Assembly (NCBI RefSeq): GCF_000813145.1
Contig: NZ_BAZF01000002.1
Location: forward strand, 124,001 to 188,000
Direction of reading: 5' to 3'
Origin: Geobacter sp. OR-1
Lineage (GTDB): Bacteria; Desulfobacterota; Desulfuromonadia; Geobacterales; DSM-12255
Length of the DNA stretch: 64,000 nt
A program made the position numbers and the translations under genes. Below the pieces are notes generated by a model. It was not told where the DNA came from and did no database searches. It worked only from the letters and a program-made list of their open reading frames with translations. Shown here one piece after another: positions 26,960 to 35,184 of this stretch (its first letter is position 1; the number at the start of each line of letters is the position of its first letter).

Positions 26960-28086
26960 GTGGTCGATCTGCAATCAGCAGTCAAGTTGATTATTTGTTC
27001 CATCATCATTCTGGCCTTTGACTGCCATGAATTCATTCCGGCAATATTTTTTCGATGCTCAGATTCAACCACCCCACTGTCCAGCGCCAGGGTTATCGCC
27101 TCAGCAAAGCCCTTGGCATTATCAGCAAAATACAACAACCCATCATCACAATATTGGGAGAGTTCCCTCATTGGAGTGGCAACGACCGGCTTGCCGAGCT
27201 GGAAATATTCATAGAGTTTGACAGGGTTGGTTGCCTCTGCAATGGCTGAGTTCCTGAAAGGTATCAGTGCCACATCAAACCGGGCTATCCATGCCGGCAC
27301 ATCATCATAAGGCTGCTCTCCGACGAACACAATGTTGTCCGGACAGCTCTTAATAATGTCTTGGCACTTTATCTCGATCGGACCGACAATGACAAAGGTA
27401 ATATGGGACATCATTCTCGCTGTTTCTGCAAGAAGATCGATATCTATCCAATCACGAACAGCACCGACATATCCTACGACCTTACCGGATACTACAGGAA
27501 ATCGGATCTTCTTGCAGCACCGTTCAGCAAAAAAATTGCCATCCACCCCGTTTGATACCACAACAACAGGCTTCTCTGGCGATGTCCACAGGATGTCCTC
27601 ACGCAGCTTCGCCGCAGTGGCAAAGACAATATTGGCTTTGTTTACCAGTAATGCGTGCTTGTGTGCCAGTTCATCATAATTGCCGTCAGCGGCATGGACA
27701 TCGATGGCATCAAGGCAATCATAAATTATAAGATCGAAAAACTCATGTGACAGCAACGGTTCCCAAAAGCTTGCACACGCCATAGCCACAAGCTTTTTAC
27801 CATTCAATGCCCGTGAAGATATCACATGTTCGAGAGACCACCGATTGAAACGAAGAGCTCCAGGTAAACAATAATTTGACGGAATATTTATGACTCTGTT
27901 CAAAACTCCGGGGGCAGCTTGTTTCTTCCTCTTTAGGTACGATCGTATTCCGCAGGGAGGCTCCACGTAATATACGTCCAACTCCGGATACAATTTCTGA
28001 AACGCATGAAACAGCTGCTGCGGTCGCTGCAACAGATACCTGTAAGGGATGCTTGAAAAATAGAACAGGGCGAAAGAACTATTCAT
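26956..28086 (-). CDS. GT-B glycosyltransferase (TuaH-like)
   Basis: 376 residues. The N-terminal half begins FALFYFSSIPYRYLLQRPQQ, a form seen in TuaH-type enzymes. The C-terminal half carries VGYVGAVRDWIDIDLL and the nucleotide-sugar motif NPVKLYEYFQLGKPVVATP, where the Glu residues bind the donor. No signal peptide or membrane helix, so it acts at the cytoplasmic face on lipid-linked sugars. Sugar and linkage unknown. Six bases separate it from the pyruvyl transferase gene upstream; it overlaps the GT2 gene downstream by four bases. Confidence 0.85.
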   Translation of the reverse strand: MNSSFALFYFSSIPYRYLLQRPQQLFHAFQKLYPELDVYYVEPPCGIRSYLKRKKQAAPGVLNRVINIPSNYCLPGALRFNRWSLEHVISSRALNGKKLVAMACASFWEPLLSHEFFDLIIYDCLDAIDVHAADGNYDELAHKHALLVNKANIVFATAAKLREDILWTSPEKPVVVVSNGVDGNFFAERCCKKIRFPVVSGKVVGYVGAVRDWIDIDLLAETARMMSHITFVIVGPIEIKCQDIIKSCPDNIVFVGEQPYDDVPAWIARFDVALIPFRNSAIAEATNPVKLYEYFQLGKPVVATPMRELSQYCDDGLLYFADNAKGFAEAITLALDSGVVESEHRKNIAGMNSWQSKARMMMEQIINLTADCRSTT

Positions 28087-28092
28087 TGCACT

Positions 28093-29280
28093 CTATCTCA
28101 GCTGCAGCAAACGATCACGGGCCGGGAACACATCACTGCGAATCGCTTCCATTCTCTGTTTCAACAGCTTTGTAATGATGCCCAGATTATCAATCATACT
28201 GGCGACCGCTCCTATCCCCTTGCCCGAGAGAAGACATTCGGAGGCAATAACCCATTCTCTGTTACCATACAGGTATTCACACATACCATATGCTTTTTGA
28301 CTATATGCGACAAAAAGGACCGGAACACCTTCTGATGCGGCATTGATTGCACAATGCATACGCGAGGCAATGACAAGGTCGCAACCACCAAGAATCTTTT
28401 TAGCTGCCCTGTACCCTCCTGTTGTATCGGCCACAGTAACTGCGGTGGCGATTACTTCGGGAAGCAGGTTGAACACCGCCTGGAGATGCCTAAGATCATC
28501 ATCCTGAACGCAATCGTCAGATACCACATGAGGAACAAGGATGACTTCAGCCTTGTAACGTTCCACCAGTTGAACAATGAAATCTGCCTGGCCACGGAGC
28601 GTTCCCTTTGTATCCCCCTTGGCGATATCCGCTTGCACAAGAGGACTCAGATTGACCCCAATTAACAGCCGTCCCTTCTGATAACGGTCACCGAGTCGGC
28701 CTGATGAAACCGCAAACGCGGGGTCAGCAACCTCGATGACATTATCAACAATGTGGTGATCAGCAAGAAACCTGGTCGTTTCAGGTTCCCTGCTGGTAAT
28801 CAGATCGACTGATCGAAAATGCCGCAACAAGACCTGCCGGTCTCCAGTGGGCAAAGGTCCGATCGACCCCCCCCATATAACAAATTTCTTCTTTTTCCGG
28901 CGAACAATTTCAGCAAGATGGGCGAGGTGATACGCCATTGACAGTGTGTACATATCTCCGCCGATCGAAAATACCATGTCACAGAGATCAATCCAGTGTA
29001 TATCCTCATAGTACGGTTGATATCGCCGTGGAATGCCGGTCCGGCGAAAAACGGCGGCTGCGAGGCGGGGGCGTGAAAGCTTGGGGTGCTGCGTCCTCGG
29101 CATGATGGTCAGATCCAGGTCAAACAGCATCTGCCGGTCATACTCAGGCATGGGTGAAACGTAGATGATCCGGACATCCGGCAAGACAGCGCGCAGAATA
29201 TGCGCAGTCCCGCGCACAATTGCTTCACAGCCGTAATTATAGGTCCCCCCAATGCCATACAGCCCCACTACCGGTGCCAT
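28093..29280 (-). CDS. Polysaccharide pyruvyl transferase family protein
   Basis: 395 residues from the ATG at 29278-29280, which has GAGG five bases upstream. GLYGIGGTYNYGCEAIVRG opens the fold, FSIGGDMYTLS lies mid-N-half, and the C-half has VIASRMHCAINAASEGVPV, the SRxH segment of the family (CsaB, WcaK, ExoV). Members transfer pyruvate from PEP to a sugar as a ketal, adding negative charge; some members of the fold do other chemistry. It overlaps the FrhB-like gene upstream by 13 bp, which implies coupled expression. Confidence 0.87.
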   Translation of the reverse strand: MAPVVGLYGIGGTYNYGCEAIVRGTAHILRAVLPDVRIIYVSPMPEYDRQMLFDLDLTIMPRTQHPKLSRPRLAAAVFRRTGIPRRYQPYYEDIHWIDLCDMVFSIGGDMYTLSMAYHLAHLAEIVRRKKKKFVIWGGSIGPLPTGDRQVLLRHFRSVDLITSREPETTRFLADHHIVDNVIEVADPAFAVSSGRLGDRYQKGRLLIGVNLSPLVQADIAKGDTKGTLRGQADFIVQLVERYKAEVILVPHVVSDDCVQDDDLRHLQAVFNLLPEVIATAVTVADTTGGYRAAKKILGGCDLVIASRMHCAINAASEGVPVLFVAYSQKAYGMCEYLYGNREWVIASECLLSGKGIGAVASMIDNLGIITKLLKQRMEAIRSDVFPARDRLLQLR

Positions 29281-30665
29281 AGCCACCTCTTCACCGGCCC
29301 CAGTAAACTTTTCACAAACAACTTCAGGTTTTCGCGCCGCTCGTAAGCAGTAATTTTTCTTTCAAGTGGCACCATTGCACGTTTAAAACCAGAGATATCA
29401 TCGTTGTCACGGAAGCGGGGCCAGAGGCTCTTGCTCGTTTTCTGAATCGCCCGTGTCAATGCCAGGAACCGGAAATGGTGTTGGTATTCTTTACGCGACG
29501 GAGTTACTCTGGTGCGTGGATGAGTGATCCCTTCCCGCTCGTCTGCATACAACCTGGCGGCCAGCAAGTTTCTCTTGCGGTAGATCACCCCCTGCTGGCT
29601 CCGTTTCACTGTTTCAACTGAAACGCTTTCGCACTTGCACTCACCAGTTGCCGCTCCTTCGGCAAGCAACTGCTCCGCCAATTGCGAACGGGCGATAACC
29701 AACGATGTGCCGCGCCACTCCGTGCTAAACTGTGAAAGCCAAGCGTCCATAAAGACAACATCTGCGGTTTCGCCAAAAATGTCATCACAGTAATTGCAGG
29801 CATTATGAGTGAAATACCGGTACTTCCAGAGATGAATCGGAATGTTCTGATATGGCAATGGCCTGCCTTCGCCGTGAGTTCGGCCTCGAGCGACATGGGC
29901 GAAATTCGCCGGATCCTGGCCAGGCGTTTTGCGACGAAACTCTATAGTTTCAAGGTCAGCAAGCGATACATCTGCTTCCAGTGCCAAATACTCGCTGCAA
30001 AAACGGTTCTGAAGTTGCCCGCAGACCAGAGATGCAACCAAAATGATCTTTTCTCTCAGTAAAGGGGAAATTGCCATGGCCCGGCGAAGGGAAAACGCCA
30101 CGCATGGGAGAGCAACCACGGCATATCGCAATGGTGCGGCATCGTTGGCAATCGATTTCAGTACGCCGGAGAATTCGACCGGATAATAGGCAGATCCGGA
30201 ACAGTCGAGTACCTGTTCGACCGTCTCGGCTACCTGGCATGAAAACATACGACCCGGTGACTCCCCCCTCCCAACAGCAATAACCCGATCGACCTTGCCC
30301 TGTTCGAGCAGCGATGCAAGAAACCAGGTTGCCATTCCTCCGCTTGCACCCTTCTCTCGTTGTCCGGACACTGCAGAGTATCCACAGAGGCATGAGCGGT
30401 AATAGCCGATCGTTTCATCATATTCAACTTCAGACGCACCACCGAAACAACTTTTTGCCACTGAATCCTGGTCTAGGACAGAATAACAAAATGGGCACAC
30501 AGAAAGACAAACCTCACAGCTTTCGGGACATCCATCATTCTGTGTAGGGACAAGTTCCCCGGAGAGGCTCCACTCCATCCGGAGCAATCCGCGTGGGCAG
30601 ACACCTGCGCAAGCACCACATCCGACACAGAGGTCGTGATGTACGACTTCTTCCACCACGCTCAT
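29268..30665 (-). CDS. FrhB/FdhB-like iron-sulfur flavoprotein (coenzyme F420 hydrogenase beta family)
   Basis: 465 residues. Two [4Fe-4S] ferredoxin motifs are at the N-terminus: CVGCGACAGVCP (~13-24) and CPESCEVCLSVCPFC (~46-60). The FrhB/FdhB N- and C-domains follow, with GASGGMATWFLASLLEQG and CPCDDIFGETADVVF-like text (NYCDDIFGETADVVFMDAW). In methanogens this family uses FAD and F420. In bacterial surface-polysaccharide loci its members regularly accompany pyruvyl transferases and have no settled reaction. It overlaps both the flippase (4 bp) and the pyruvyl transferase gene (13 bp). Redox tailoring of a sugar or lipid is inference. Confidence 0.83.
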   Translation of the reverse strand: MSVVEEVVHHDLCVGCGACAGVCPRGLLRMEWSLSGELVPTQNDGCPESCEVCLSVCPFCYSVLDQDSVAKSCFGGASEVEYDETIGYYRSCLCGYSAVSGQREKGASGGMATWFLASLLEQGKVDRVIAVGRGESPGRMFSCQVAETVEQVLDCSGSAYYPVEFSGVLKSIANDAAPLRYAVVALPCVAFSLRRAMAISPLLREKIILVASLVCGQLQNRFCSEYLALEADVSLADLETIEFRRKTPGQDPANFAHVARGRTHGEGRPLPYQNIPIHLWKYRYFTHNACNYCDDIFGETADVVFMDAWLSQFSTEWRGTSLVIARSQLAEQLLAEGAATGECKCESVSVETVKRSQQGVIYRKRNLLAARLYADEREGITHPRTRVTPSRKEYQHHFRFLALTRAIQKTSKSLWPRFRDNDDISGFKRAMVPLERKITAYERRENLKLFVKSLLGPVKRWLWHR

Positions 30666-32134
30666 TCCTGGATTCTCTCTTCAGCCCCCTTCAGCAGTTG
30701 AGCCATTTTATGCCACAGCCCGATGAAAGACCACACCATCAATGCCGCCAGAAAGGGGGAAACAATGATCCTGGTCAAAAGGGATGTCTGCTGAAGGTGA
30801 CAGTAGAACCCGGTAAGCAGGGTAAACCATACGAGCAACGATTCTTTTGAGTACAACATAGCAGCAGGCATGATCCCCTTTTTCAGATAAAACGGAACAA
30901 AAACAATCGTACTCACACCATAACAGAGAAGATAATAATTGACCAGTGTTGAAGATGTAGTGGCAGGCCATGTAACGAGCAATCCCGCCAGCATCCCTCC
31001 CCAGATGAGATTGCTGCATACCCCCCACCACATCAGGTCATCAGTTATTATCCGTCTGGCTATACCCTCCTTGTAAGCACTAATACATGCCACCAGCATA
31101 AGGATTATCAAAGAATAGCGATACGACGAGGTATCGTATTTGCTCCCGAGTATCATTCCGGTTATCTCTGGAAAGAAAATAAGGATGAACGCCGGGGCAG
31201 ATACAAGAATCCAACCGGAGAGAAAATTAACTGCCTTGAGTTTAGCGCTTGATTGATGCTCCGGCGTACTGATCAGCGGCAAAAGTACATTACCAAGCAC
31301 TGACGGCAAAAATGCCAACAACATGCGCCACTGATTGGCTGCATTGAAAATTCCTACCTGCTCGAATCCGCCGGCAGATTGGGAGAGTACAGCGTTGCCC
31401 ATCCAGATTGCAGGCGTCACCACGATACCGGCAAGCGAAGCAGGCAGAGCCAGTTTGCGAATAATCCGGAATTCAGACCAGATTGACATTTCGTCAATCT
31501 CGCTGATGAGACCACGAATCAGTGCACGGGAAAACAGATGCGATAGGAAAAGGCCACAGGCACTGATCACAAAAGTTGCTGCAACCGCTCCGGTAATGCC
31601 CCATAACCAGACTGCTGTCACGGTTAGCGGTAGAGCTAGAAGGCCCTGATAAATGGTTATGCGCGTAATTTGGGGAAAAGCCTGGAATCCAGATAGCACG
31701 GCGATCTGCAAACTCAGCAACGTATCGGTCAGCAGCAGGAAAGATGCAATACGCAAAACATTGATTAGGTCTGGCGCAGAAAGAAGCCGGCCTGCAATGA
31801 ATGGGGCTGCGGCAAATGCCACAAAAGCCATAAAGCAGCCCGAAAATAAGCCTATGAAGAACGCGAGCCTGACAATACGTCCGGCTCGCGCTGGGTCGAT
31901 GTAGCGTAACTGGGCTACGTAACGAGTGCAGGTAACGGCTAATCCAAGCCCTGCAAAACTGGAGAGCATGGCGACCGTGCTGGTTATAATCGCGAGCTTT
32001 CCGAAGTTTTCAACCGAGAGTAATCTGGCAATTACGACTGTTATTATGATTGATGAACATCGGACTGCAAGTGAACCGGTCAAACTCCACAACGCGCCTG
32101 ATTTAAGCTTCGTGCGAAAGCTCGCTGAATGCAT
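30662..32134 (-). CDS. Wzx-type polysaccharide flippase (first copy)
   Basis: 490 residues with 12-14 hydrophobic helices spread over the whole length, beginning LKSGALWSLTGSLAVRCSSI, which is how MOP-superfamily polysaccharide exporters start. It should flip undecaprenyl-linked repeat units across the inner membrane. It heads the block flippase - FrhB-like - pyruvyl transferase - GT-B - GT2, all overlapping or nearly so. The stop overlaps the FrhB-like ATG. A second, different Wzx lies at 55893-57413, suggesting two glycan products. Confidence 0.88.
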   Translation of the reverse strand: MHSASFRTKLKSGALWSLTGSLAVRCSSIIITVVIARLLSVENFGKLAIITSTVAMLSSFAGLGLAVTCTRYVAQLRYIDPARAGRIVRLAFFIGLFSGCFMAFVAFAAAPFIAGRLLSAPDLINVLRIASFLLLTDTLLSLQIAVLSGFQAFPQITRITIYQGLLALPLTVTAVWLWGITGAVAATFVISACGLFLSHLFSRALIRGLISEIDEMSIWSEFRIIRKLALPASLAGIVVTPAIWMGNAVLSQSAGGFEQVGIFNAANQWRMLLAFLPSVLGNVLLPLISTPEHQSSAKLKAVNFLSGWILVSAPAFILIFFPEITGMILGSKYDTSSYRYSLIILMLVACISAYKEGIARRIITDDLMWWGVCSNLIWGGMLAGLLVTWPATTSSTLVNYYLLCYGVSTIVFVPFYLKKGIMPAAMLYSKESLLVWFTLLTGFYCHLQQTSLLTRIIVSPFLAALMVWSFIGLWHKMAQLLKGAEERIQE

Positions 32135-32145
32135 TCCGACACGTT

Positions 32146-33033
32146 CTATTTCTTACTGTCCAGCTTTTTTAGTTCGTCACAGACAATGAGGTTGCCCAGT
32201 TCACAAGATTTTTTCAAATCAGAAATTGATTTATCATTTTGATTCATATCTTGATATGTCTCGGCTCTACTGAAATATGCCTGCGCCGACTTCGGATTGA
32301 TTTCAAGAGCGTGCGAAAAATCGGCTATCGCCTGTTGATACTTCTTGCTGTTATGGTTTACCAGCCCACGGTAATAGAAATATTCAAATTTGTCCCCACT
32401 CTTGATGAGTTGGTCAAGATCCGCTAATGAATCTTCATTCTTGGCAAGCGCATAGTACGCCACTGCTCTGCGGTACAGAATATCTTTTCTTGACGGGTCC
32501 GCTTTAAGAATTTGGGAATAGTCATCGATTGCATTCTGAATCAGCCCAAGTTTGATGGCAACCTTGCCTCTCAAGTCATAACATTCCAGCGTGTTGATTT
32601 TGAATTCTATCGCCTTTGTCAGGCTCTCAAATGCCAGTTTGTTTTGATTCCGTTCAGCATACGCTTTACCCGCATAAAAATAACATTCACCACATTTGTC
32701 ATTCAGTGCAATAGCCTTTTTAAGGTCTTCATTGGCTAGGACATAATTGCCATTGTCGAAAAATGCTTTACCTCTGAGAAGGTAGATAGTCTGATCGGTA
32801 TCTTTTATTGCCAGTGCCTTTGTGTAATCCTCAATAGCTTTTATATAGTTGCGGGCCTCGTACTGTAAGGTGCCGCGTTTGACATACAAATCCGGGTTCT
32901 TGCTATCAGCTTCTATCTGCCTGGAAATATTATCCAAAGGATTACTAGTGCTCGTTACAGTTGCAGTATGCGCACAGCCGTTGAGAGCAAGGGCGAAGTA
33001 TGATGCTAAAATGAAAGCAATAAACTTGTTCAT
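32146..33033 (-). CDS. TPR-repeat lipoprotein
   Basis: 295 residues from the ATG at 33031-33033, with GGAG eight bases upstream. MNKFIAFILASYFALALNGC is a lipoprotein signal peptide with lipobox LNGC. The rest is about seven tetratricopeptide repeats (for example DLYVKRGTLQYEARNYIKAI, AYYALAKNEDSLADLDQLI and SAQAYFSRAETYQDMNQ), a scaffold for protein contacts. Such lipoproteins often serve as secretion or glycan-export assembly factors, and the position between the flippase block and the secreted-protein gene fits that. A strong terminator 48 bp upstream separates it from the secreted-protein gene, so it needs its own promoter. Confidence 0.85.
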   Translation of the reverse strand: MNKFIAFILASYFALALNGCAHTATVTSTSNPLDNISRQIEADSKNPDLYVKRGTLQYEARNYIKAIEDYTKALAIKDTDQTIYLLRGKAFFDNGNYVLANEDLKKAIALNDKCGECYFYAGKAYAERNQNKLAFESLTKAIEFKINTLECYDLRGKVAIKLGLIQNAIDDYSQILKADPSRKDILYRRAVAYYALAKNEDSLADLDQLIKSGDKFEYFYYRGLVNHNSKKYQQAIADFSHALEINPKSAQAYFSRAETYQDMNQNDKSISDLKKSCELGNLIVCDELKKLDSKK

Positions 33034-33082
33034 AGCAATAACTCCAGTAAGTATCGGTATATACGTTGACAAATTATATACG

Positions 33083-33112
33083 AAAAAAAACCGGGGCTCC
33101 TGAGAGCCCCGC
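33083..33112 (-). terminator. Strong terminator of the secreted-protein gene
   Basis: On the minus strand CGGGGCTC-TCAG-GAGCCCCG (a near-perfect GC-rich stem) is followed by eight T. It starts about 25 bp after the stop at 33137. Confidence 0.92.
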
Positions 33113-33136
33113 AATTGTTCTCTACTTCAACTTTGA

Positions 33137-34669
33137 TTACTCAACGATTTGACCGTTAACAGCCTTGAGCGGGAGACGCTTGTGGCCGTTGACATCGGTG
33201 ATTGTCGCATAGGCAAACACGTCTTCTTCAGGAGCATTGACGGTCAGGATAATGCCAGTGCCTCTTGCGCCGTCAACCGTGCAAGTACCGGGCAGCCCTG
33301 CCATGATCTGGCCGGCAGTGAAAGTAGAGGTTTTACCGGCTTCGAGATCAGCGAGAATGACATCACTGGTTGTCCCATCGTCACATACGACAGTTGCGGT
33401 CACGCCGTTAGCACCGGTTGTGGTGTTCTTGGAAAGAACCTTGAAGTAGGTCTGGGTTGTGCCGTTGTCGTCAGTACGGAACTTGACGAACGGTGCATAG
33501 TACTGGGTTCCGTCGAAGACCCACTTGTGGCTGAGACTGCCAGCTGCGAGCAGAACACGGCTGCCGACGCATACTTCTCCAGCAGGGCAGGCACCGGCAA
33601 CAAGTGCGGAACCGCCAACAAGCTTCACTTCTACGGTACGGTTACCAGCAACCAGGGTCGGTGCGGCCGGAGAACCAGCGGCTGTGTCAACAGCAAGGGT
33701 AAGGTCGGTTTTCTTGCCGGCTGCAGGGGAAGCGCTGCCAAGGCAAACGTCTACGTTGTTCAACGGAATGGTAAGGGTCTTGAAGCCTGCGGTCACGTCA
33801 GCCGCTCCCACAGCAGTGGTAACAGGCCCGTTATTGGTGAACAGATCGCCATAAGTGATGGCATCGATACCGGTCAGGTCGCCGGTTACCTTAACCGTAA
33901 CTTCGTTGGCAGCAAGGTAAGTACCTGCGCAGTTGGCATCGGGTGCAACTGCAGCAGCAACCCTGCTGTTGATGGTTTCATCGCTGAAAAGGAGCAGCTT
34001 GGCGCGTGAGCTGGACACTGTGCCTGCCACGTCAGTGCAGGGAGGCTCGCCGGCAGTGCAGGTATCAGCCTTGAGAGTTGTACGGAGGGAACCGAAATCG
34101 ATAATCGACTCAGCGTTTACCAGCTGGGCAGAGAACTGGTTCTTCAGAGTAACGACCGTGGCAGATGCCTTAATTTTGGCATCGTCAGGGATCGTGACGC
34201 TGTTTACTTCCATCGACACGCTACCAGCAGTGGTGCCGCCGGCAACGTTAATGCTGGCGTTGGCAGCAGGGACAGCAACACAGTTATCGTCCTGGATGTA
34301 GTAGATGGTACCAACACCGAGACCGGTGGTAGCCGGGTCAATTTCGAGCGTGTTGACGGTTCCGGCGGCATTAAGAGCAGAGTTGATTGTTGCTTTTGTG
34401 GGCACAGCGCCGTTAAGGAAGCAGATGTTCATGGGATTGGCAAAGGTGCCGTTGGTCAGGGTCAGTTTCAGCACGGTGGTCGGGGCGACGGCACCGTTCA
34501 CCTGGTAGGCGATGTAAGCAGCTGGCGCAGCAGTATCATCGGTTGGGTGAACGAGCTCGGTAGCCATGGTGGTGTTACCGGCATCCAAGTTCGGGAGAGC
34601 TGCGAACGCCGTACCGCCCATTACTGCAAATGCTGCGACTGCTAACAATGTAATCATTTTTTTCTGCAT
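33137..34669 (-). CDS. Large exported cysteine-containing surface protein, function unknown
   Basis: 510 residues. A classical signal peptide (MQKKMITLLAVAAFAVMGGT, cleavage after AFA) is followed by a low-charge Ala/Thr/Val/Gly-rich, strand-predicted protein with at least ten spaced cysteines (for example DDNC, ADTCTAGEPPC, GACPAGEVC, VVCDDGT), suggesting disulfides. Composition resembles S-layer-like or fibrous surface proteins; I recognise no family. AGGAGG sits five bases before the ATG, two promoter-like sequences and a ~260-400-nt leader lie upstream, and a strong terminator follows, so it should be an abundant single-gene message. Adjacent to the type II secretion operon, so it could be a substrate, but that is inference. 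Confidence 0.75.
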   Translation of the reverse strand: MQKKMITLLAVAAFAVMGGTAFAALPNLDAGNTTMATELVHPTDDTAAPAAYIAYQVNGAVAPTTVLKLTLTNGTFANPMNICFLNGAVPTKATINSALNAAGTVNTLEIDPATTGLGVGTIYYIQDDNCVAVPAANASINVAGGTTAGSVSMEVNSVTIPDDAKIKASATVVTLKNQFSAQLVNAESIIDFGSLRTTLKADTCTAGEPPCTDVAGTVSSSRAKLLLFSDETINSRVAAAVAPDANCAGTYLAANEVTVKVTGDLTGIDAITYGDLFTNNGPVTTAVGAADVTAGFKTLTIPLNNVDVCLGSASPAAGKKTDLTLAVDTAAGSPAAPTLVAGNRTVEVKLVGGSALVAGACPAGEVCVGSRVLLAAGSLSHKWVFDGTQYYAPFVKFRTDDNGTTQTYFKVLSKNTTTGANGVTATVVCDDGTTSDVILADLEAGKTSTFTAGQIMAGLPGTCTVDGARGTGIILTVNAPEEDVFAYATITDVNGHKRLPLKAVNGQIVE

Positions 34670-34937
34670 GTTTTCCTCCTGTTTTGTTGGTGAATTCTAC
34701 CTGCAATTTGTTGATGAAAAGCTGAAAACCTGTGGTTTTGATTCAGCTTAATATATATGATGTGAGGCACCTCCTTGAAATGAAATCTTTGTCCGTTAAT
34801 TCAGGCGATCCGACAAAACCTCCTGCTTTTTCAGCAGCATATTCTTTACTTGCGGTACGTGTAACAACGCCTTTCCTACTGTGCTAAATTCTATTTGCCG
34901 CCAGCCCATCCACACAGGCAAATAGGATTTGGATTCA

Positions 34938-34964
34938 ATTATACAAATTCAGTCCAAATGTCAA
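34938..34964 (-). promoter_or_regulatory. Promoter-like P2 of the secreted-protein gene
   Basis: Consensus TTGACA (34964-34959) and consensus TATAAT (34943-34938) with a 15-bp spacer, shorter than the usual 16-18. Transcription from it would start near 34931, leaving ~260 nt of leader. Confidence 0.55.
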
Positions 34965-35074
34965 TATTTAAATTAGTAACAACATAGGGTGCCGTCACGC
35001 GTCAGGTCCGCTGATACCTGAGTCATCAAAGATTTGAATCTCGAGACTCCTTTACGAATACGGTTTCGCAACGT

Positions 35075-35102
35075 AGTATACCCACGGATGTTGCTTTGTC
35101 AA
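35075..35102 (-). promoter_or_regulatory. Promoter-like P1 downstream of gspD
   Basis: TTGACA (35102-35097), 16-bp spacer, TATACT (35080-35075). It lies 83 bp after the gspD stop and points to the secreted-protein gene. Confidence 0.6.
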
Positions 35103-35184
35103 GGGTTCGGTGCATTTATCCCGATTTTCGGCAGATGCGCAAAAAACTTTAGCAAAATATTGGTACTGCGCGCCACTCATACAT

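Larger units (their letters stand above)
34670..35184 (-). promoter_or_regulatory. Long structured leader region of the secreted-protein gene
   Basis: No gene is seen in these 515 bp. On the minus strand, from the gspD end inward: promoter-like P1 (35075-35102); a hairpin TCAGGT/ACCTGA (35002-35021); promoter-like P2 (34938-34964); a hairpin CTATTTGCC/GGCAAATAG (34891-34925, 17-base loop); a CTGCT/AGCAG hairpin near 34822-34837; an orphan Shine-Dalgarno-like AAGGAGG inside the palindrome GAGGTGCCTC (34762-34776) with no start codon behind it; and a two-part hairpin AAGCTG...AAAACC-ACA-GGTTTT-CAGCTT (34719-34749) ending 50 bases before the true start. Confidence 0.6.

Noticed and set aside
34973-35026. 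17-codon open frame in the leader of the secreted-protein gene
   Set aside because: The nearest Shine-Dalgarno-like sequence is about 20 bases from its ATG, too far, and nothing in its sequence suggests a regulatory leader peptide.
34670-35184. Cyclic dinucleotide (GEMM) riboswitch in the leader
   Set aside because: Such riboswitches are frequent in Geobacter leaders, but the conserved GGGCAAACC and GCAAAGCC blocks are not present on the minus strand here.
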